NCBI RefSeq assembly: GCF_003315345.1
Contig: NZ_QNRO01000011.1
Span: 62,001 to 126,000, forward strand
Direction of reading: 5' to 3'
Source: Marinobacter pelagius
GTDB lineage: Bacteria; Pseudomonadota; Gammaproteobacteria; Pseudomonadales; Oleiphilaceae
Length of the DNA stretch: 64,000 nucleotides
Under the pieces are notes generated by a model that made no database searches, was not told the DNA's origin, and saw only the letters and a list, made by a program, of their open reading frames with translations. The translations under genes were made by a program, and so were the position numbers. Shown piece after piece: positions 59,213-64,000 of the stretch (positions are counted from its first letter, which is position 1; every line of letters begins with the position of its first letter).

Positions 59213-61058
59213 CCCCAAGCCCGACCAGAACGGGGAGTTCGATAGCAAAAACTTCCTGAAGCAGTTGACCGAAAGGCCCGGCGTCTACCGGATGTACGAC
59301 GCGGCGGGGGAGGTGCTGTATGTCGGCAAGGCGCGCAACCTGAAAAAGCGGGTCAGCAGCTATTTCCGCAAAACCGGCCTGGCACCCAAAACTGAAGCCC
59401 TGGTCGCCAAGATCGACTCCATCGAGGTCACCATTACCGGCAGCGAGACCGAAGCCTTGCTGCTGGAACAGAACCTGATCAAGTCCCTGCGGCCGCCCTA
59501 TAACATTCTGCTGCGTGACGACAAGTCCTACCCCTATATCTATCTTTCCTCCCACACGGACTATCCGTCCCTGACCTTTCGACGAGGGCGGACCAAGAAA
59601 GGCGGCGGGACCTGGTTCGGTCCGTTTCCGAGCTCAGGAGCGGTCAAGGAAAGTCTTAATATTCTGCAGAAGGTTTTCCGCATAAGGTCTTGTAGTGAAA
59701 GCTATTTCAGAAACCGGACAAGGCCCTGCCTGCAGTACCAGATCAACCGGTGTACGGCGCCTTGTGTAGGGTTTATCAGCCCCGAGGAATACCAGGAAGA
59801 TATTCGCCACGCGACCATGTTCCTGGAAGGCAAGAACCCGGCCATCATCCATGACCTGATGAACGCCATGGAAACGGCCTCGAAGAATCTCGAGTTCGAG
59901 AAGGCAGCGGCCTATCGGGATCAGATCAACCACCTGCGCCACGTCCAGGAGCAGCAATCCGTGGACAGTGCCGGGGGCGATGCGGATGTCATTGCGATTG
60001 CCCAGGATGCCGGAATCGTCTGTATTGTGGTGATTATTGTGCGTGGTGGCCGGGTACTGGGCACCAAGGATTATTTCCCCCGGTATTCGATCGAACAGAC
60101 CGAAGGGGAATTGCTCAGCGCTTTCCTCGGTCAGTATTATTTCGGGGGCAATACCCGCCGCGAGATTCCCCGGGACATTCTGGTGCCGGTCGAGGTTGAG
60201 GGTCAGGAATTGCTGGCCCAGGCGCTCTCCGACGCGGCTAACCGAGAGACCCGTATCCGTGGTAATGTTCGCGGAGAGCGGCGCCGGTGGCTGGAACTGG
60301 CCATGACCAATGCCCGGCAGACCCTGCTTACACACCTGGCCAGCAAGGAGACCGTGTATCGCCGTTTGCTGGCGCTGCGGGACCTGCTGGAGTTGCCGGA
60401 AACCCCGTCGCGTATGGAATGTTTCGATATCAGCCACAGCCACGGGGAAAACACGGTCGCATCCTGTGTCGTTTTCGACGAGAATGGCCCGCTGAAGAGC
60501 GACTACCGGCTATATAACATTGAAAACGTGAAGGCCGGCGACGACTACGGCGCCATGCGTCAGGTGCTGACCAGAAGGTACAGGCGGATGGTTGCGAGTG
60601 ACGGCAAGCGTCCCGAGCTGGTGTTCATCGATGGCGGCAAGGGCCAGTTGAATGTCGCCCGGGAGGTTTTCGACGAACTCGGAATATCCGATATTCCGCT
60701 GATCGGCGTCGCGAAGGGGGTTACCCGCCGGGCCGGCATGGAGCAGCTCATAGATGCCATGACCGGGGATGTGTTCCGGGTACCGGCGGATTCGCCCGCG
60801 TTGCACCTGATCCAGCATATCCGGGACGAGTCCCACCGGTTCGCTATTACCGGTCACCGGGCGCGGCGGGACAAGAAGCGTCGGCAGTCCACTCTTGAGG
60901 GAATCGAGGGCGTAGGGCCGAAACGCCGCCGCGAACTGATCCGCTACTTTGGCGGTATCCAGGAGATTCGCAAGGCCAGCGTCGACGAAATGACGAAGGT
61001 GCAGGGCATCAGCAAGGCCCTGGCGGAAACGATTTACGCAGCATTGCATAACGAATAG
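59196..61058 (+). CDS. uvrC: Excinuclease ABC subunit C
   Basis: 620 residues from ATG 59196 (a TTG at 59184 is possible). GIY-YIG endonuclease domain ([29 protein letters not shown] near residue 30), UVR motif (about 215), the RNase H-like C-terminal nuclease domain with [17 protein letters not shown] and [15 protein letters not shown], and helix-hairpin-helix motifs at the end. Cuts both sides of a lesion in nucleotide excision repair. Co-transcribed with uvrY and followed by pgsA after 7 bp. Confidence 0.97.
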   Translation: MPTRSDPKPDQNGEFDSKNFLKQLTERPGVYRMYDAAGEVLYVGKARNLKKRVSSYFRKTGLAPKTEALVAKIDSIEVTITGSETEALLLEQNLIKSLRPPYNILLRDDKSYPYIYLSSHTDYPSLTFRRGRTKKGGGTWFGPFPSSGAVKESLNILQKVFRIRSCSESYFRNRTRPCLQYQINRCTAPCVGFISPEEYQEDIRHATMFLEGKNPAIIHDLMNAMETASKNLEFEKAAAYRDQINHLRHVQEQQSVDSAGGDADVIAIAQDAGIVCIVVIIVRGGRVLGTKDYFPRYSIEQTEGELLSAFLGQYYFGGNTRREIPRDILVPVEVEGQELLAQALSDAANRETRIRGNVRGERRRWLELAMTNARQTLLTHLASKETVYRRLLALRDLLELPETPSRMECFDISHSHGENTVASCVVFDENGPLKSDYRLYNIENVKAGDDYGAMRQVLTRRYRRMVASDGKRPELVFIDGGKGQLNVAREVFDELGISDIPLIGVAKGVTRRAGMEQLIDAMTGDVFRVPADSPALHLIQHIRDESHRFAITGHRARRDKKRRQSTLEGIEGVGPKRRRELIRYFGGIQEIRKASVDEMTKVQGISKALAETIYAALHNE

Positions 61059-61065
61059 GAAGCCC

Positions 61066-61617
61066 ATGAACCTGCCAAACCTGCTCACACTCTCCCGCAT
61101 CGTGATGATCCCCGTGTTCGTGGTGATCTTCTACCTGCCCGTGGAGTGGAGCTACATCGTCAGTGCCCTGATTTTTGCCCTGGCCGGGGTGACTGACTGG
61201 CTGGATGGCTACCTGGCCCGCAAACTCAACCAGAGCACGCCGTTCGGCGCGTTTCTGGATCCGGTTGCGGACAAACTGATGGTGGCGGTGGCCCTGGCGG
61301 TGTTGATTGAAGAGCACTCCGCCGCGCTGCTGACCATTCCGGCCACGGTGATCATTGGCCGGGAAATCGTGATTTCCGCGCTACGGGAGTGGATGGCGGA
61401 AATGGGCAGTCGGGCAAGCGTGGCGGTTTCCTACATCGGAAAGATCAAGACAACCGCCCAGATGGCGGCCATCGTCGGTTTGCTGGCATTTCCCCCCGGC
61501 CAGACCCTGGCCTATGTGGCCATCGCGCTGCTGTATGTGGCGGCGGTACTGACCCTCTGGTCCATGATCCTTTACCTCAAAGCCGCCTGGAAGGATCTGT
61601 TTCCGGAAGCGGAATAG
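61066..61617 (+). CDS. pgsA: CDP-diacylglycerol-glycerol-3-phosphate 3-phosphatidyltransferase
   Basis: 183 residues, about five membrane helices. The CDP-alcohol phosphotransferase signature [23 protein letters not shown] (about residues 49-71) is intact with both essential aspartate pairs. Commits CDP-diacylglycerol to phosphatidylglycerol synthesis. uvrY-uvrC-pgsA is a conserved gammaproteobacterial cluster; the tRNA genes that follow pgsA in E. coli are absent here. Confidence 0.95.
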   Translation: MNLPNLLTLSRIVMIPVFVVIFYLPVEWSYIVSALIFALAGVTDWLDGYLARKLNQSTPFGAFLDPVADKLMVAVALAVLIEEHSAALLTIPATVIIGREIVISALREWMAEMGSRASVAVSYIGKIKTTAQMAAIVGLLAFPPGQTLAYVAIALLYVAAVLTLWSMILYLKAAWKDLFPEAE

Positions 61618-61639
61618 CCGGAATTTCCGGGCTTCGGCT

Positions 61640-62248
61640 TCAGTTTTCCTCCAGGCATCGGTGCACCCAGAGCAAGGTTTCCTCCGCCAGCCGGCTGGCG
61701 GTGTTGCCGAAAGCTCCGACCACTTCGTCCAGCTCACTACTCGCAGCGGGCTCGGTTAACCGGCTGTTGCGCACACACAGGCTCTTGCGTGTCCGGTTAT
61801 CCAGAACTTCCGCGTGCAGCTCAATCACAACCCGGGTTTTCCCTTGGATTTTTTCTGCCTGGAAGGCGGAGAGCTCACTGATCAGCGTCAGGTCTGTGCT
61901 GGCCGCACTGGTGTCGGTCACAACATTGGCAAACCCCTGGCTCTGGCGAAGGATGTCGATCAGGTAATCGCGAACCAGTACCGGTGCGCTGTCACGCCAG
62001 CGGGCATTGCCGTACATCTGGAATTCATGGGGGGTTGGCTTGGTGAGGATACGGGTTCCGTTCACCGGCTCGGACGCCAGGGGCGTATCCACCCTCAGGG
62101 TCCTGGCATGACGGGTTTCCAGGCCCTGAACTGAATCGACAGAGCCCAGGTCCATGACACGGGGCGCCTCCGGGGTTGGAAAGATCGTACAGGCGGTCAT
62201 GGCAAATGACGCTATCAGCGGGGTGACCGCTCGAAAACCGCTTCTCAT
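61640..62248 (-). CDS. ABC-type transport auxiliary lipoprotein (PqiC/YmbA-like)
   Basis: 202 residues. Lipobox MTAC with C20. The middle (DYLIDILRQSQGFANVVTD ... DLTLISELSAFQAEKIQGKTRVVIELHAEVLDNRT) matches the outer-membrane lipoproteins that accompany MCE systems such as PqiABC and LetB-type bridges. Last gene of the three-gene operon read from the right edge; overlaps the MCE gene by four bases. Confidence 0.85.
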   Translation of the reverse strand: MRSGFRAVTPLIASFAMTACTIFPTPEAPRVMDLGSVDSVQGLETRHARTLRVDTPLASEPVNGTRILTKPTPHEFQMYGNARWRDSAPVLVRDYLIDILRQSQGFANVVTDTSAASTDLTLISELSAFQAEKIQGKTRVVIELHAEVLDNRTRKSLCVRNSRLTEPAASSELDEVVGAFGNTASRLAEETLLWVHRCLEEN

Positions 62249-63183
62249 TGCTCAACTTCCTTGATGTTGGAACCACCGAGCAGGGTGCCCGCAGGGTTTG
62301 CCTCCAGCCGTGTCGCAAACTGGTTCAGGTTGCGCAGGGCGCTGCGAAGCTCGCGGATGGCGGGCGTCAGCTCGCCTAGACCCTGGAGGCCGGCATCCAG
62401 CGCACCCTCATTATTTCGGGTCAGCTCATCGATTCGGGCCAGAGCCGGCTGCAGCGTCGATAGCGCCTGGTCCATGGAGTTGAGCACCGGTGCAACCTTT
62501 TCCAGCAGGATGGCATTGGCGTTATCGGATACGCTGGAGACCTTGATGGCGGCTTCTTCCGCCCGAACCCCTGCGGCATCGAACTGCTCCATGAGCGCCA
62601 GCAGCTCCTCCCGCTGGGCCAGTAGTGAATCGGTGGCGTTTCGGGTGTTTTCAAGAATACTGGCCATGTTGTCCAGGTTTGTCTCTGAGAACAGGTTGTT
62701 GGCATTGGTGAGCAGGATCTCGGTTTTCTCGATCAGCGCCTCGCCATTGGTCAGCAGGCTGCTGAAGGCTGACGGGTCTGCCGTGATCAGGGGCGGGTTA
62801 TTGCGATTCCCCTCAAGCACGGGGCTGTCTTTGGTGCCGCCCCGGAACTGCACACTCATACTGCCGGTGATATTGGCGAGGATCAGGCCGACGTGAGTGT
62901 CCTTGCGAATGGGCACTTCCTTGTCGACCCGGACCAGTACACGAACGTGGCTCGGGTTGTCCGGGTCGAGCGTTAACTCGAGCACCTCGCCCACCGGGAC
63001 GCCGCTGTACAGCACTGGATTCCCTTCGGAGAGGCCGGAGATCGGATGATCGAAGCCGATCTGATAATACGCCCATTCCCGGTCCGCCGAGGATTTGCCC
63101 AGCCACAGCGCGAAGATCAGTGCTGCGCCAACCGCCAGGACAGTGAACAGGCCAATAATGACGTGGTGAGCCCGGGGCTCCAT
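62245..63183 (-). CDS. MCE-family lipid transport protein (MlaD/PqiB-like)
   Basis: 312 residues from ATG 63183, which overlaps the ATPase stop (TGATG). One N-terminal membrane helix (about residues 9-28), one MCE domain (IGFDHPISGLSEGNPVLYSGVPVGEVLELTLDPD ... FRGGTKDSPVL, about 42-130), then a long helical/coiled-coil C terminus (about 150-300). It would form a hexameric periplasmic ring or needle between the ABC complex and outer membrane. The single MCE domain with a long tail separates it from short MlaD. Confidence 0.9.
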   Translation of the reverse strand: MEPRAHHVIIGLFTVLAVGAALIFALWLGKSSADREWAYYQIGFDHPISGLSEGNPVLYSGVPVGEVLELTLDPDNPSHVRVLVRVDKEVPIRKDTHVGLILANITGSMSVQFRGGTKDSPVLEGNRNNPPLITADPSAFSSLLTNGEALIEKTEILLTNANNLFSETNLDNMASILENTRNATDSLLAQREELLALMEQFDAAGVRAEEAAIKVSSVSDNANAILLEKVAPVLNSMDQALSTLQPALARIDELTRNNEGALDAGLQGLGELTPAIRELRSALRNLNQFATRLEANPAGTLLGGSNIKEVEQ

Positions 63184-64000
63184 CAGACGTTTTCTCCTTG
63201 TTGCCTCTGTGTTCGGTTCGCCGCGGCATAGCTCGCAGCCCGGCCTCGTGGACCATTGAAGTAATCCTGTATCCATTCATCCGGGTTGACCGCAACGGTT
63301 TCCAGGGTGTCTGCCACCAGTACCCGTTTTTGTGACAACACGGCGACCCGGTCGCAGGTGGAATACAGGGTGTCCAGGTCATGGGTGACCAGGAAAACCG
63401 TCAGGCCCAGGGCGTTGCGGAGGGTCACGATCAGCTCATCAAAAGCCGCTGCGCCAATCGGATCCAGGCCCGCCGTGGGCTCATCCAGGAACAGGATTTC
63501 CGGATCCAGCGCCAGGGCCCGCGCCAGGCTCGCACGTTTGACCATACCACCGGACAGTTCCGCGGGATACTTGAGGGCGGCATCTGGTGGCAGGCCGGTC
63601 AGGGCAAGCTTCATGCGTGCCACCCGCTCTGCATCAGGGCGCTTGAGCCCGGCGTGTTCGATCAGGGGAACGGCAATGTTTTCCTGCAGGTTCAGCGAGG
63701 TAAACAGTGCTCCTCCCTGGAACAGGACACCAAAACGTTGCTCCATTCGGGAGCGGGCTCGCGGAGACAGGGCGTCCAGCGTTTCGCCAAAGACCCGGAT
63801 GTTACCGGAGGTGGGTTTGCGCAGACCGATGATGCTACGCAGCAGCACCGATTTTCCGGTGCCTGAGCCGCCCACCACGCCGAGGATTTCTCCCCGGAAC
63901 AGGTTCAGGTCCAGATCCTCGTGGACAACGTGTTCCCCGAAACGGTTACAGAGGTTGCTGACCTTAATAATCGGTTCTGCCTGATGTTGTGACTGCCTGG
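63183..64000 (-). CDS. MCE-system ABC transporter ATPase (MlaF-like), 5' end outside window
   Basis: Open in frame to the right edge with no start codon among the last 40 codons, so the N terminus lies beyond 64000. Walker A GGSGTGKSVLLRS, Q-loop VLFQGGALFTSLNL, signature LSGGMVKRASLARAL and Walker B ILFLDEPTAGLDP are present, and the MlaF-type C-terminal extension follows (DEWIQDYFNGPRGRAA). Powers lipid movement for the downstream MCE protein and lipoprotein. A permease gene presumably lies upstream, outside the window. Confidence 0.93.
   Translation of the reverse strand, partial: RQSQHQAEPIIKVSNLCNRFGEHVVHEDLDLNLFRGEILGVVGGSGTGKSVLLRSIIGLRKPTSGNIRVFGETLDALSPRARSRMEQRFGVLFQGGALFTSLNLQENIAVPLIEHAGLKRPDAERVARMKLALTGLPPDAALKYPAELSGGMVKRASLARALALDPEILFLDEPTAGLDPIGAAAFDELIVTLRNALGLTVFLVTHDLDTLYSTCDRVAVLSQKRVLVADTLETVAVNPDEWIQDYFNGPRGRAASYAAANRTQRQQGENV

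Noticed and set aside
59207..59216. GTCTGACCCC resembling half of the REP-like unit
   Set aside because: Only one arm, and it is explained by the uvrY stop region and the uvrC reading frame.

Overview
The window looks like a chromosomal segment of a moderately GC-rich marine gammaproteobacterium, most probably Marinobacter or a close relative. This is inferred from protein sequences and gene order (gltA // sdhCDAB-sucAB-lpd-sucCD; trpS-scpA-scpB-rluB; smc-zipA-ligA; uvrY-uvrC-pgsA). No 16S or other direct taxonomic marker is present. There is no prophage, complete insertion sequence, integron or CRISPR array; most of the window is core chromosome with some accessory genes between.

Layout. 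1-3153: end of a fadA thiolase gene and topA. 3167-3331: four 30-bp REP-like palindromes. 3349-7769: a beta-hydroxyacid dehydrogenase, a small exported protein, an M48 peptidase fused to a pilin-like segment, and an erythromycin-esterase-family protein. 7850-20767: the TCA block, with gltA divergent from sdhCDAB-sucAB-lpd-sucCD across a control region that carries two good promoters and an ANR/FNR-type box. 20926-32297: trpS, the condensin genes scpA, scpB and smc, rluB, a FadR-type regulator abutting smc, zipA and ligA. 32483-42658+: a large surface lipoprotein, mnmC, a cyclophilin, an orphan CheR, an MFS/flavin-reductase/NhaR-like group, a cupin and an isochorismatase-family hydrolase. 43491-43581: tRNA-Ser(GGA).

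43645-49995 is the most unusual part. An ABC_sub_bind periplasmic binding protein is translationally coupled to an approximately 850-residue protein that joins two periplasmic sensor-like modules to a complete MFS transporter. This pair is divergent from a split YeeE/YedE (PmpA/PmpB-like) sulfur transporter, a Cys-repeat lipoprotein with a CX4R phosphatase/rhodanese-like loop, and an uncharacterised protein. A strong sigma70-like promoter overlapped by an AT-rich inverted repeat lies between the two arms. I read it as a candidate signal-gated uptake system for a sulfur compound, which is inference.

50000-64000: acylphosphatase, a short fructosamine-kinase-like protein, an AEC transporter, a phytochrome-like diguanylate cyclase that has lost its chromophore residues, an isoquinoline-oxidoreductase-like molybdoenzyme (iorBA), azlCD, a YheU-like protein, uvrY-uvrC-pgsA, and the start of an MCE-type lipid transport operon (lipoprotein, MCE protein, ATPase) cut by the window edge.
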